Counted from the first letter of the stretch, positions 11,831 to 23,107 are shown. The stretch is 64,000 nucleotides of DNA from Tricholoma matsutake (GCA_026075535.2 AP026540.1:13206001-13270000); one strand, 5' to 3'. The notes: generated from the sequence alone by a model not told the origin. Numbers and translations are program-made.

Positions 11831-12190
11831 GTAAGGGGACTAGGGGGACTAGGGGGGGTGCCCTGTGTGTTTCTCCTATTTTTTACATTTGTTCTACATT
11901 TTTCCTCACTTCATTTCCTTCTATTCTTCATTTTCTATGATTTTTCCAGATTTTATTACTAATTTCCCTTTCTATCATGTTTGTGCATGTTGACAATTTT
12001 ATATTTAGAGATGGAGCACCCCTTCCAACATCTACCCCTTGGTATGATGTCATTCGGCGGCCTTGATCTGCCTATCTCTGCCTTTTCTATTTTTAGGTTA
12101 TTATTTGATTTTTGTCATCTTCACATATACTGGGCATCGGCAAAGGGATCCTTAGAGTTTTCTCTTCTGATTTCCCTTGACTAGGTGTGC
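11831..12190 (+). repeat. 3' LTR of gypsy F (end uncertain)
   Basis: Starts TGTAAGGGGACTAGGGGG directly after a purine-rich tract, the usual 3' LTR context. The interior is T-rich with pyrimidine tracts. With no second LTR to align, the length is a guess. Confidence 0.4.
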
Positions 12191-12429
12191 CCCCAATCCC
12201 TGTAGTATGTAGTATAATTTTAACTTCAGATTTCCCTTTGCTAGAGGCTGAGGTTGCCCTTATAGTTGTGCCATCAGTTGCCATACCTCACGGTCTTCTT
12301 TTACCATGTTCATGGATCATAATTGTCATAAGATGGAAGGAGCTCAGTGAATCCTTGACTCTGCCATTGAGATCCAGGGGACTGGCCATCTTGGCATACC
12401 ATTGGTCCACTATGTTTCAGAAGTCTCAG

Positions 12430-13325
12430 TCATGGGTGAGACAGTTTTGATTGTGGCATTTGGGCATAGTCATTGTTAGTGACATAGCTGCCAGAAATGT
12501 CAGTGATGATCCAGGACTGCATTAACTTGTTGAAGGGGAGGGCATGGAAAGTGATTTTCTTTTGCCCACCTTCTTTGCTTATTTCAAAGGTGAAGGTTTG
12601 TTGGTATACAAGGAATGTCATGAGCTCCTTTGGGGGGTTGGTGAGGAGTAGGTTGTGGGGTTTCTCAAAGTCATCAGTGGGGGGGGGGGGGGGGGGGGGG
12701 GGTACTTGGCCCATGGTGCTATGACTCTAATGTTTCTGGAGTTGTTGTATTTGAGAGATCATATGAAGTGTTCTATGTCTTTCCCTAAGGAGGGGTTTTC
12801 CTCCACCATAAGGAACAATGGCTAGGAAAGTGTTGGGGTCATTTTCAATTGTGGAGATGGTCTCACTATGGATGTTCCTGATGAAGGCATGGTAGGGAAT
12901 TACTGTCTGGGTTAAGAGGGCAGAGGTGAAGGGTGGTTGAGACCTGTGGGGTGGTGGGTTCCTCTCCACATAGGTTTGTTTGGAGGTGGGGGTTGGTAGC
13001 TTCAGTGTTTGCCATGGGATGGTCTGGAGTGGATGTCAGTGGGGGAGAGTGAGTGGATAGGAGGGGGTTATGTGTTTGGTTTTCAGAGTCCTCATAGTTT
13101 TGGAGCTGTGTAACATGGTGAATGCTTTGTTCTCGCATCAAAGCCAATACTCGCTTCCTCCATGTTAGAGTCTAATATCTCTTGTTGAGGTTCAGTGCTA
13201 TTGGGGCATTTTTGTTTACCAGTTTTTGTGGGGGGGGGGGGGGAAGCAGGGAGGTCAGAGTGTGTGGAAGCCAGTGTAGGCATATGGGGGTTTGTGAGAG
13301 TGGGGTGGGGGTTTGGTGCGGTCAT
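12430..13325 (-). pseudogene. Decayed Pro/Thr-rich gene, unrecognised
   Basis: Minus-strand frames run in order with frameshifts. First comes a Pro/Thr/His-rich N-terminal part (MTAPNPHPTLTNPHMP), then MALMREQSIHHVTQL and a Ser/Pro-rich linker. Next is TFLAIVPYGGGKPLLRE, then a polyproline run encoded by 24 G on the plus strand, and finally FEKPHNLLLTNPPKELMTFL, HALPFNKLMQSWI and DISGSYV. The conserved-looking blocks suggest a real former protein, possibly element-encoded, but I cannot name it. It is convergent with gypsy F pol, about 0.7 kb beyond pol and outside the presumed LTR start. Confidence 0.4.
12679..12702 (+). repeat. Homopolymer G24
   Basis: Twenty-four consecutive G on the plus strand, inside the polyproline-coding part of the decayed minus-strand gene. 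Such runs are prone to polymerase slippage, so the exact length may be unreliable. Confidence 0.9.
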
Positions 13326-14470
13326 TTCCTCAGTTATATGTAAGGAGTCATTCTTTGTCCCTTTGACAGGGCCTCATGGCTTGGTTCATGCTTAGGGCAG
13401 GGTAGAGTGGGTTATCTCAGCGAGTGGCTAGTCTGTGTCTGAGAGGCTCAAGGGTGATGATGGGGGGAGGATCAGGAGATTTAATAGCATTGCATTTTGT
13501 TGGAAGGGTCTATGTCTAGTTGTGGGTTGTAGATGCTGTAGGGATTATGCAGGGCGATGGTGTAGTGATGCTCAGTGATTCAAGTTAGACTCAGGTGTCT
13601 GCGAGGGACTGGGTCCCAATTACTCCCACTATGATTAGTGGGAGACACCCTGTTTGCTTCCCCTAATGTACGAGTCTCCCTGCGCCTCGTAGAGGCTAGG
13701 TGCTGGACACCATGATGGTGGTCCTAGTGCAAGGAGCTGATTCCAAAATTCTAGCAGATAGCTAGAATGCAACCACTCATGCATGTCCAGTTTCCTGACA
13801 ATGGTGCCAGAAACATTTGACAGCTAAAAAATACCTATCCAAAAGATCACATGCAATATTTTACCAGTAATTTACTGGTAAATTACAGCTTGACAACAGA
13901 CCCCTGTGTAATTTACCAGTAATTTACCAGGCCTGTATATTTTCTGCAACCCTAAGAATAGGGCACTTTGAGCTCATGTCCACATGCACAAGATTGTGGG
14001 CTAGATCATGGGACCCAGGTTGCCACCCCAAGAACCCACTACTAAAGTAGTGGGAATTTCACACACCACCAACCATCTTTCCTGATGACAACAATGCCAC
14101 ATCCTTCCCCCCTGTCCTCTCCCACCACCATGTCCACATCTCATCTTCTGTAATTGGCCATTTCAACCACCACTGCACCCTTTTGACCTGATTCAACATC
14201 AAAACCCCACTGTCCACAGCTGCAAAAGTGCTGCATCAAATGCGGTGAGGCATATGTAATTATGAATATGGTACACACTGACTATGTTTATGCTAGAACC
14301 TGGCTTGATGGCCCTTCAGAAAAGGTGCTGTGGCATTCGACATACACCAGGGCCATGAGGGAGGCACCATGATTATTGATGATCCATCCATGATGACACC
14401 ATTAGCCCCTAACCCACTTGCAGGGTAGACAAGGGGGTGTTCCTCAGCACAATTCTGAGTCTGTACAATA
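13326..14470. other. Non-coding interval with small inverted repeats
   Basis: No open frame of note. A perfect stem-loop TCCCACT-atgatt-AGTGGGA lies at about 13624-13643. An A/T palindrome built from ACCAGTAATTTAC and GTAATTTACCAG occupies about 13861-13931. Low CpG and GT-rich sequence on the left suggest old repeat DNA. The switch to more CpG-containing, host-like sequence is near 14470. Confidence 0.4.
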
Positions 14471-15900
14471 GACTTGTTACGAGGCGGTATATCTAATACT
14501 TATTAGCAATATATGGAGGGTTTGAACACAGTAGAAAGGGAATAGCCTGTTAGTAACAGATAATGTATGGGTAATATACCTTACTTGGTCATTCTAGGAC
14601 CTAAGGATGACAATCGAGCACCCAAATATTTAGGACCCCCCTACGTCTGGTGCGGGATTCCCGTGCCGCCACCTACAGATTAATATACCATGTGATCAAC
14701 ACGTGATCTTGTAACGTGCACATACGACCACATAGCATCAGCCACTCCCCAGTGTAGTCTATACTAAGTTGGAAGCACGTACTTATCACCCATCATCACA
14801 ATAAATGGTCTCAATTATCTCTTCGTTCATGTATTCATATCGAAAAAACTCCAGAGCATTCCTATACGTTGCATTAGCCCACAAACCACATGATAGGGAC
14901 ATACTCTGGATTTTTTTTCTGGAAGGTCTGGCCGCCTAGCCGCTGCTTTCCAACCTTAACCTGATCCCGATATTTTTACGCTCCTCATCACTTGTGATAA
15001 AGTAGTGCTCTCCGATCGCAGCTCTATAACCTCTGAAGCTGGTTGGGAATTGCTTTTCTGTGTTTCTCAATAAGTTGTACTGGGAGTGGATATTCTTCTC
15101 CATGGAACATTCTCAAACTCGTTTGAATTTCGTACAGGCTTCTGACTAGATCCGTGAAGACTTTTTGGAACCGTATACACTCGCGGTTTTTTCGACCCAG
15201 TTGCGGTGGGCTAGCCCTTCAACATCGTTGTGTCAACGGAAGGCACGATCTTCTTTAAGTGGCCAATCTTATGCGCCACCCGCTCTCCTCAGTATTCTCA
15301 CTAAGGCCCCGAGAACCGGTGAAACCTAGGAAGGTATTTATTTCCACCCCACTTTCTGTCTTCCTTCGAAGTATAACAACGGTGAGCATCAGATTCCTTC
15401 CCGTTTAGGCGTCTCCATTCGGCATCATGCCCGAGGCACCCTCATGCTGCATAACCCTTTGGAACGGTGGTCTTACGTCTCAGAACACCGTTTAAAGAAT
15501 AGGTTCATCCTGATCATTAAGCATCCGGTACCGCTTCCACCGACACACTGGTTCCGCTCGCTGGCTCGCCGCCATGGTTCGCCATAGTTCATCCAATGAA
15601 AGTATACTGCGAGCTTCCAGAATTCATTGTCTTGTATCAATACCTAAGTTTATGCACAACGGAACGGATCACTATACTCTAGACTCGTAACCACTCCTTA
15701 TACTATACATGGGATCGGTCACCGGTCTAACTATACTCATGGAGAAGACGGCAAACGAGGGACGTATCGTGTTGTAAGTTCTGAATCCAGCCAGTGGTCA
15801 CAGCCTGAATTGAGCCTTCAAGCTTCAAGCTTCAACCTTAGGCAGGACTGTATATTTCTTTCCACTGACTGTGTAATAATTGTATCTGTTTTACATGTGG
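14471..15900. other. Host-like DNA without a confident gene
   Basis: Composition resembles the NIF3 neighbourhood, with CpG frequent. Short open stretches occur, for example a plus frame at about 15147-15323 (WASPSTSLCQRKARSS) and one at about 15412-15586 (NPLERWSYVSEHRLKNRF). Splice-like signals are present, but I could not chain exons into a recognisable protein. It may hold the 5' exons of the coding-like segment at 15906. Confidence 0.3.
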
Positions 15901-15905
15901 CTTAG

Positions 15906-16174
15906 GACGCCTATCAATGCCTTGGCCAACATTTCAGTGTGGGGTGATGATCCATGGTTATTTGTCTCTCAAGTCATGCTACGTGCATTCTCGGAGCAGT
16001 ACCCTAATTTAAGGCTGGATGTGGTTGTACTAGAACGCCTGAGTAACATGTAACAATGGTAAAACTTGCAGGGTGACGTGCCCCTGCACTTGATACTGAA
16101 ATATCTTCGTGGTATGACGGCAGTCGAGGCGCACTCAATTGTCTCTCAAATAGAAGAACGTGACCTAAAAAAAA
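15906..16174 (+). CDS. Coding-like segment of an unrecognised host gene
   Basis: After a possible acceptor (CTTAG, ending 15905) the plus frame reads TPINALANISVWGDDPWLFV and then LRAFSEQYPNLRLDVVVLERL up to TAA at 16051. The same frame resumes after 16072 with GDVPLHLILKYLRGM and TAVEAHSIVSQIEERDL, ending in an A-rich stretch near 16175. The two halves are in one frame, separated by 21 nt containing two TAA codons. Either a very short intron (donor GTAACA, acceptor TTGCAG) or two CAA-to-TAA mutations would explain this. Amino-acid composition looks like a real soluble protein. I do not recognise the family. Confidence 0.4.
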
Positions 16175-16175
16175 A

Positions 16176-17018
16176 TTATTAAAGACTGTTGATAAATCAG
16201 ATTGCGAGAGAGAGAAAGATTTTCCGATTGCAAATTATATCACTCTCATCCCGCCTTTTCCCGTTATAACGGAGCACGACATACTGAACGACGGTTACAA
16301 AGCACCTTCTCCTGCTGGGAGCGGGCTTATAAACACTGTTCTGACAGTACGCAGGCGGGCGGTAGAGGTATTGCTTAGTCTCGTCATCAAAAGCAGCGGA
16401 AGTGAGAAGATAAAAAGTCCCGCCAAAAATCGAACGTACTTGATTATAAGATCGTCGATGCTGATGGCCTCCGATGTACTTCAGGATACTTCAAAGAGAT
16501 AGATCGAGACATGCTGAACATCGGAAAGATTGGCATTTCAGAATACCCTGATACATTACCATCATTCGCTGGAGCCGAGATGAACCATGACTATATGGGG
16601 AGAGCATGCTGAACGTGGAGAATGATTCCTGATCGAGACCGACCCATCGAAAGTCATTGGTAGCAGAGAAATCTTGGTTTAATGACCAAACTGATAGCAC
16701 GAGTAATTTAAGGTGCGTTGTACAAGAGAATTGCCGAACGTTAGCGCAATCAAGCGTCCATCGTCTTGCAGAGTTGAACGCAAATAGCGTTGAATCAGGA
16801 AATCGCTAATGTGTGGTCGATCGACAGGCAGGTGAAGGAAGCCACCAGATCTTGAATTGTGGCCAGCAAGCTAAAGTCGGGAGCAATAAGAGAAAAAATC
16901 GCAGACACCGTCACGGCGAAGCGTACAATCGTTTTAGATGTCAACTTCGGCTAAATACAAAACCAGATTGCAGACCCTGTACGTTTGTTGCTGAGACTGA
17001 AGAAGGGATTGCAAGACC
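16176..17018. other. Intergenic host DNA
   Basis: Holds only short unconvincing frames (for example 16813-17031 plus, 16491-16700 minus). A TATAAA-like box lies at about 16330, but no downstream coding start could be tied to it. Confidence 0.3.
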
Positions 17019-18259
17019 TTATACAAATTGAAGTGGGTGTCGATCATTTTCACTGACAATCACCTCCCAGTCTGTGAGGCCAAAACCCTGGTACTCGCCG
17101 CCTTGTAGCTCGCGACGCAATTTTGAAGCCAAGATGGGGAGATATCCGCGTTCTGTATTCGTATGGCCACCTGGATTCAACGGTCGCATCAGCACATGAG
17201 AAAGCCAGGTGGCGAAGATAACATCGACTGACATAAGATGACGTGCTTGCCTGCTGCTACTGCTGCTAAAACCTCGTGCTATCATAACGACGGGTGAGCG
17301 TTCACCGATCGTCTGGGATAGTGCATAATACGAGCACTAACATGCGACATTTCTCCCGTAAAGTAAACATCAGCCTGCTTGCCCAAAAGCATGGACCCAC
17401 CAGAGCCGGCACATACGGCAATAGTTCGGATGGAAGATGATCGACGAGCTAGCGAAGAACTGAGAGCAGCCGCGTACCCGACTTGAACTGAATTTATCGC
17501 GGGGCATCAGTTTGGAGGACGTGCAAGGAAAGGATGTTTTTACTCACTTTGCGAGAGATTAAGGTGAGTTTTTATCCTTCTTTCCAAAGCGTCCATTCCG
17601 ATTGACGTATTTAGTATGACCAGTCTTCCTTCCCCCCCGTCATCTATCATGTCAGCTCTTGTTGTACCGCCTACCAGAGACTTCACGGTCCCAGCCTCGC
17701 TGTCGTTCCCCAGAACGCCTTCCGCCAGCCAGTCATTCACGCCTCCCCAGACTGAGTCGAGTGCGGTGTGGGGCGTGTATACCGAGATGCCTTGTGCTGC
17801 GCATTGAAGCAGAGAAGCTTGAAGGGGATTCGACAACGTGAATGATTGTAGGCCCTTGAAAATCGGTGGATGGTAAGACACTATGATGGAGGTACCACCT
17901 GTAAGCGCTTCGGAGAGCACAGCTGTGGTTAAGCAACGATTTTGCGTTTAGTTGCTGTTTATCGATTGTTGCTTGATATCAACCGGTGAGACGTACTCAA
18001 TCGTAAGAAGGATCCGTTGCTTCGCAGGTCTCTGTACTGGTGATTCTACCGACAGTCCACCGTGTTATCAGAACGCGAAAGAACCTACTTCTGAGTACGC
18101 ACCTAGCAATGGGCCAACCTACAGGTAAGCCTAGGAGTGAGCGATTATATCCGGATAAACCACGAGAGCCATCCTGACATTATCCCAACTTCCCGCAAGT
18201 CTAAGAGGCGCAATGCGTCCCATTGCTCTACAGACTGCTTTTACAGAAGAATTGACCAT
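17019..18259 (-). CDS. NIF3: NIF3 family protein (NGG1-interacting factor 3 / DUF34)
   Basis: Seven minus-strand exons give 291 residues, about the length of yeast Nif3: 18259-18179, 18118-18103, 18045-17997, 17933-17548, 17487-17342, 17278-17233, 17170-17019. Family signatures run in order: APLRLAGSWDN/VGPLL, QRILLTI, LTTAVLSEAL, IIVSYHPPIFKGL, GISVYTPHTALDSV, GGVNDWLAEG, CAGSGGSMLLG, DVYFTGEMSHHEVLAA, HVILCGHTNTERGYLP and WEVIVSENDRHPL. The SYHPP, HTALD and GHTNTE blocks carry the His/Asp/Glu metal ligands of this conserved metal-dependent family. Its cellular role is poorly defined. All introns are GT-AG except intron 3 (17996-17934), where the frame that restores the motif needs a TG acceptor. 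Start ATG 18259 is the only one matching the family N-terminus. Confidence 0.88.
17934..17996 (-). other. NIF3 intron 3 with apparent GT-TG borders
   Basis: The donor GTACGT is normal. To keep frame and yield TI-D-LTTAV, exon 4 must begin at 17933, where the preceding dinucleotide is TG (bases 17935-17934) instead of AG. The nearest AG (17922-17921) shifts the frame. This is a mutated acceptor, a rare non-canonical intron, or a base error at 17935. Confidence 0.5.
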
Positions 18260-19185
18260 AGTCGTTCTGAATCTTTGACCGCGGTAAGCTGGCGGTGAGT
18301 TGGTAAGGAGTGAAGATATACTACAGCGTGTAGTTTCGAGCACAGCCACGGCTCTAATTGTTCGACACAAGCTTTGCTTTTACAGAACTCGATCGTTCAA
18401 ACGTTCAAGAGTCAAACCGACCAGCGTTGATCATAGTTCAGCAAGTCAAGCTAATTCGATGACAGACAGTATGATATCTGTTCAAGTGTGAAGCACTCGG
18501 CCCATATGATCTGACGACCCAAGGTAAGTATCAGGAAATCACTATGTATAACAATTGTAAAGTAAAGATTTTGGCTTGTTTCCAGGCCCAGAATCCGAAT
18601 CACAATTGTAATGCGGATAAATCTAGTCCCCAGGTAGATCAGCGTAATTATTGAAGAGATGGGAAACAACACAGATTTCAACAGAACGCCTGATTAATCC
18701 GGGTTTAAACTTTACAGGGCGACACCAAGGTATGGTAAAGTTCAACACCGGCGATACATCAACCGCTACAGCTTACTACAACATGGAACTACTCCTTAGC
18801 CAAATTACATCTTTCTCAAGCGCTATGACAGATAGAACATGCGTCATGACAGAATACTTACGATCGCACGTCCAGCGCTCGAACCTAATAAGCAACTGTC
18901 ACAGGTTATACTGTCAGTCTATCACGGCCATGTCGTTACCTACAAGGGGATACATACTTCGTTACATACTGAATGTTTGTCTGATTACACTGATATCTGG
19001 GACCACTTCTCTTCCACTGTGACTAATGGCGTAATGCTAACCCCTTGACCTCTGTTTAGAATCCTCGCTAAACCCAAACCGCAAGTATTCTTTGTATGAT
19101 CCAACTGGGATAGTGAAAGCTCCTAGCCAGAGAGCTGTCAATCGTCCTAGTGGATACCAGCACTATGTCTGATTCATGTCATGTC
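18260..19185. other. NIF3 upstream region, possible divergent transcript
   Basis: A good plus-strand intron (AAG/GTAAGT at 18524 to TTTCCAG at 18585, 62 nt) and an open plus frame ending at 19048 (LTIARPALEPNKQLSQVI, SDYTDIWDHFSSTVTN) suggest a transcript diverging from NIF3. No family is recognised and exons could not be chained with confidence. Host sequence ends near 19186, where gypsy C begins. Confidence 0.3.
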
Positions 19186-19189
19186 ATAT

Positions 19190-20325
19190 AATCAAGCTGA
19201 AATTGTCTGGGGCTAATATTGGTCCCTCCACAAACTTCCTCTTCAACTCCTCAAACACTGTCTGCTGCTGCTCCCCCCACCTCCACACTACTCCCTTTCA
19301 TGTAATGTTATGTAAGGGTGCAGCAATTTTGGAAAAATTATGCACAAAGCAACAATAGTAATTTGCAAGTCCCAAGAAGGCTTGAACCTCCTTGACATGG
19401 GTGGGTGCAGGCCAATCAGTGATTGCCTGTACCTTGATCAGATCCATTTTGATCCCATCAGGGCTGATCAATAATTCTAGGAACTCAATCTTGCTTGCCC
19501 CAAACACACACTTCTCCGGTTTCAAAAATAGATTGTTCTCTGCTAGCCTCTGTAACACCTCCTGTACTATCGCTCCATGATTTTCTTCATCCTCCATGAA
19601 TATCAGAATGTTGTCAATAAATATTATTACCATGCCTTTGTCCATTACATCCTTGAAAATGTTGTTCATCATATTTTGGAAAGTCGGGGTACTATTGGTC
19701 ATCCTGAAAAACATGACAAGCAGCTTAAAGGATCCTCGACGCATGGCAAATGTGGCCTTCCACTCATCTCCTTTCCTTATTTGTATGTTATTGTATCCCC
19801 ATCATAAATCCGATTTTGTAAAGACCTTGGCTTTTCCCACCTTGTCAATTATTTCTGAGATCAATGGCAGGGGGTATGTGTTCTTCACTGTCCACTCATT
19901 CAGATACCTATAATCTGTACACATCCTGTTCCTCTGATCTTTCTTTGGCACAAAGAATATTGGTGACATCTGCAGCAATTTTGAAGGTTATACCTTCAAC
20001 TTCTTCAGCACAAATGCTGGCTTCATCTCAATCGCATGATCCCATGGCTTCCACACCAGCATTTGCTCAGACTCCTTCTTCTGAAAGGCTGACAGATATT
20101 CATAATATGCTTTTGGTACCCACTCCTCCACTGGCTTCTCCACCTTCACAATATTCTTGTCCCATGACTGTCCTCCATGAATTGCTCTAAAGGTTTGCCT
20201 CTGCTCTTCCTTTTCGATCAAGATCGGAACTTCCCCATTTGGCATTTCCTCATCCTCCACTTCCTCCATTGTAACAGAATACTTTTTCAGATGTTCTTTC
20301 TCTTTCTTTTTCCTTTTCTCCTCAA
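19190..20325 (-). pseudogene. Gypsy C RT fragment
   Basis: Minus frames give EDEEMPNGEVPI, SWDKNIVKVEKPVEEW, then RT blocks ending in a 148-codon frame at 19298-19744. The active-site region reads FIDNILIF (Asn at 19610-19612), not the expected FxDD, the same as copy D. ISPDGIKMDLIKVQAI and VQAFLGLANYYCCFV follow. Stops and frameshifts occur at about 19745 and 19988. RNase H is represented only by its start, then truncated. Confidence 0.7.
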
Positions 20326-21345
20326 TTGTAGCTTCCCTAATCTTTCTTTTCTGCCTACAATGTGTCCTAACTGCCCACAGTTAAAACATTTAAGTGGGGC
20401 TCATCTCCCTGCTTGATCAACCTCCATTGCCTCTGCTGGTGCTGCTGACTCCATAACTATAGGTGTCACTGCCATGGCCAGTGGCTGTGCCCTTGGAGTT
20501 TGTCCCTGAGGTGCCTTTCCTTTCTCAGACTTTCCTCCTCACAGCTTTCCAAATTTACTACTTCCATACATCAACTTCGATTCCACCTGTTCCTGCCAAT
20601 ATTGCTGATCAAGGTGCATCACCAAATTATACCACTCATCCAACTTCTCTGGCATAGAAGGTAGTTGGTAGATAGACTTGAATAAAGAGGGATTTAATCC
20701 TGTTTTCAAAAATTCTACCAATGCCACTTCTCCCATATCTGTCTGTGAAGCTTCTGCTTTGAACTTAAAAATAAATTGGGGAACCTTGGCGCATGGTTTG
20801 TAATTTGGCATTGGCTGTCACCTTTAGATTAGGGTCCCCAAACTGTGCCTCCAATCTCTCCTGAAATTCCTTGAAGGTTGCAAATGGTTTATTTCCCATG
20901 GCAATTTGATTGATAGCCTCATTTCTCCAGAACTGTGCTTTCCCCCCCTGAATGTATGAGAGAGCAAACATAATCCTAGACTCGGCTGTAGGAAACTCTG
21001 GCTTCGTTCCATGGATGTACAATACTATAGAGCTGATAAAAGATTTTGTATTATCCATGGTACCATCAAAGATTTGCAGGGGCACATACTTAGGTAAGCA
21101 CACTTTTCCATTTCTGGATTTCTCTGCTGCCTGCACATCATCCTGTGACATCCACTCCACCATCTCCACCATCTCATCATCTCTATCTCCTGTTGTCTCT
21201 GGCTGTACTTCTGCTTGTCTGTGATGCTGCAAACACTGACACTAATTGCGACATTTGTGCCATAAGTGCATCAATTTTCACCTCTAGTGCTGGTGTGGGA
21301 ACAGGATTAGGGTCAGGATTAGAAGTTGAGGGTTCAAACATAACG
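20326..21345 (-). pseudogene. Gypsy C gag
   Basis: The minus frames hold EPSTSNPDPNPVPTP near the N-terminus, KVCLPKYVPLQIFDGTM, SRIMFALSYIQGGKAQFW, RLEAQFGDPNLKVTA, and SLFKSIYQLPSMPEKLDEWY. The zinc knuckle starts CFNCGQLGH but the sequence that would carry its last Cys is deleted. Frameshifts lie at about 21225 and 20790. Capsid protein relic. Confidence 0.7.
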
Positions 21346-21850
21346 GTTAGAGCTGTGATGAATCACTTCTTTGCCAGACTCAAAACTTGTTCTTTGAGAC
21401 CTCTCCAAATGTCTATGGGTCACGTGATTTGGTAACTTGGGTACCAAACTTGGCAAAACCCATTTGTTTGTCAATTGTTTGTTTGTTTGTTTGTTCATCA
21501 AGCACTTCAGATCAATATCCCTTCCAACAGTGCCTGATCTCAGGGATAATACTGAATTTGGCCTGTAACTAAAATAGTCATCCAAATAGAGTAATGTAGA
21601 TTGTGATTAAACCAGATCCAATTGGTTGTCTGGTTGCAGCTGTCCTAATGATGAGCACTGCCTCTCAATCACTGGTGGTTGCAATGTAAGGTGAGGCCTG
21701 GTGTTGGCTTATGAAAGAAAAGGTAGATTATGTATATACAAGTACTTCCAGCTCATGCTGAAAGGATGAGTAATCAGATGTGGTGCAGTGAAACAATGAC
21801 ATATGCACAAGTAAGAGAAGGTGCACTGATATGGGAAGTTGTGTTCTTAT

Positions 21851-22249
21851 GTTAGGCCAACACCCACTATCTGCTAGCTAAGACTGTGCAGGTTCTCTCT
21901 ACAAGAAGGGGGTGTGATGCATGCATGTGATGGGGAATTGATGGTTCTGATGCAAGGGGTTATTAATAGATGAGTTTGTTGAGAAAGGTGTTTCACACCA
22001 CAAGTGTAGGTGGAATACCTAAGAGAACACAACTGGGGTCCCCTAGGTGTATATTTAGGGTTTATATACTATGTTACATATATTGTACATTGTTGTTACC
22101 AATGTGCTCATACATGCACATACATATTGATGCATGTGAAATAAAATTCTCACACTATCAAAGTGTAGCATCATTCGGCATAATGTAGTGTAATTCAACA
22201 TAATAAAATAAAATGAAATTTTATTAGGTAATGGGGCTGTTTCCTAACA
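21851..22249 (-). repeat. 5' LTR of gypsy C
   Basis: Palindromic ends TGTTAGG...CCTAACA. About 399 bp, closely matching both LTRs of copy D (48231-48632 and 54884-55283) with shared CTATCTGCTAGCTAAGAC and GGGTTTATATACTATGTTAC. The partner LTR is lost with the 3' end of the element. Confidence 0.85.
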
Positions 22250-22317
22250 GTCAAAAATGAAGTTGTGGAGTGCAGCTAATGCTGCAGCAATGCATGCTTG
22301 TAGCCCCATGTCAAACT

Positions 22318-22880
22318 TCAATAGGAGGAACAGTATGACCCAGCACTTTTTGATAACACTGAAGATATGCTCAATGACATTCCATCCTTGTGCATGACAT
22401 AGATTGAAGAGTTCCTATTTGTTCTTTGGTCTGAGAATATGTTAGCTGGAATGCTGTATAACAAGATAAAAAATGATACTGCCATTGATGAGCTCGACCC
22501 CATTCCTGCAGATGATAATGGACACCACTGAAGACACAGTCACATAGAGGAAATCCAGCTTCACCAAGATAAAAATACCTGGGTGGAACACAGAGATCAT
22601 TGATGCAACCATCAGAATAGAGGAATGAGTCATTAACAGAACCCTCCCATCCAGTCAACAGATACAAAAATCGCATGGAGAATGAGCAGATGGCAAGGAT
22701 GTTTTGAGAAAGTGATCCTTTCTGATCATGTGCATTGGCTCAATCCTTTGTAGATGGAGAAGTCACCATCTATAGCTCCAAGACATTTTTTAAAGAATGG
22801 CCAAAACATCTGGCTGCATTGGAGATATTGAGGAGGGGGTTCCAATGTGGATGGTAGCTTTACATATTTCATATAGAATT
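22318..22880 (-). pseudogene. PIF/Harbinger-type DDE transposase fragment
   Basis: The minus strand contains FKKCLGAIDGDFSIYK, then after a frameshift GSLSQNILAICSFSMRFLYL, LTGWEGSVNDSFLYSD, LCVPPRYFYLGEAGFPLCD and YHLQEWGRAH. These blocks match the plant/fungal PIF-Harbinger (DDE_Tnp_4) transposase core: first acidic residue in GAIDG, the second region in the aligned xDAGFP block, here GEAGFP with Glu in place of Asp. Only the core remains; ends and terminal inverted repeats were not found. Directly abuts the gypsy C LTR. Confidence 0.6.
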
Positions 22881-23107
22881 CTTGGGATGAAAAGGCCATG
22901 CACATCTTTCAAAAATATCTGATATGTTTTGGGGGATGAGACATCTCAGGCTGTGAGTTGGATCTGAACTTACTACCTTGCAATGGTCTCATTTGATTGC
23001 TGGAAATGCTCACCAGCATGTCTGACACATATGTAGAGGAAGATAGCAAGCTGTGACACCATTTTTTGAATCTCCACACCCCATCCCTTGTAGCTCAATG
23101 ACAAGTG

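Larger units (their letters stand above)
6740..12190 (+). mobile_element. Ty3/gypsy chromovirus F, decayed
   Basis: Plus-strand gag-pol order is complete: Gag, CCHC knuckle, protease, RT, RNase H, integrase, chromodomain. A purine tract (AGAGGGGGTGA, about 11819-11829) precedes TGTAAGGGGACTAG at 11831, the likely start of the 3' LTR. The LTR end was not found; I place it loosely near 12.2 kb. No matching 5' LTR is visible upstream of gag, where the inverted-repeat arm lies instead. Several stops interrupt pol, mostly TGA at expected Arg or Trp codons. Confidence 0.75.
19187..22249 (-). mobile_element. Ty3/gypsy copy C, 3'-truncated and internally deleted
   Basis: Same family as copy D, minus strand. 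The 5' LTR (21851-22249), leader, gag and part of RT are present. Everything downstream of the early RNase H region is lost at about 19187, where host DNA begins. Relative to D, an in-frame deletion near 20325 fuses gag (REATIEE) to sequence downstream of protease (KRKKKEKEHL). Many CpG sites of D are TpG or CpA here. Confidence 0.8.

Noticed and set aside
16325..16340. Promoter with a TATA-like box
   Set aside because: No downstream start codon or exon could be linked to it.
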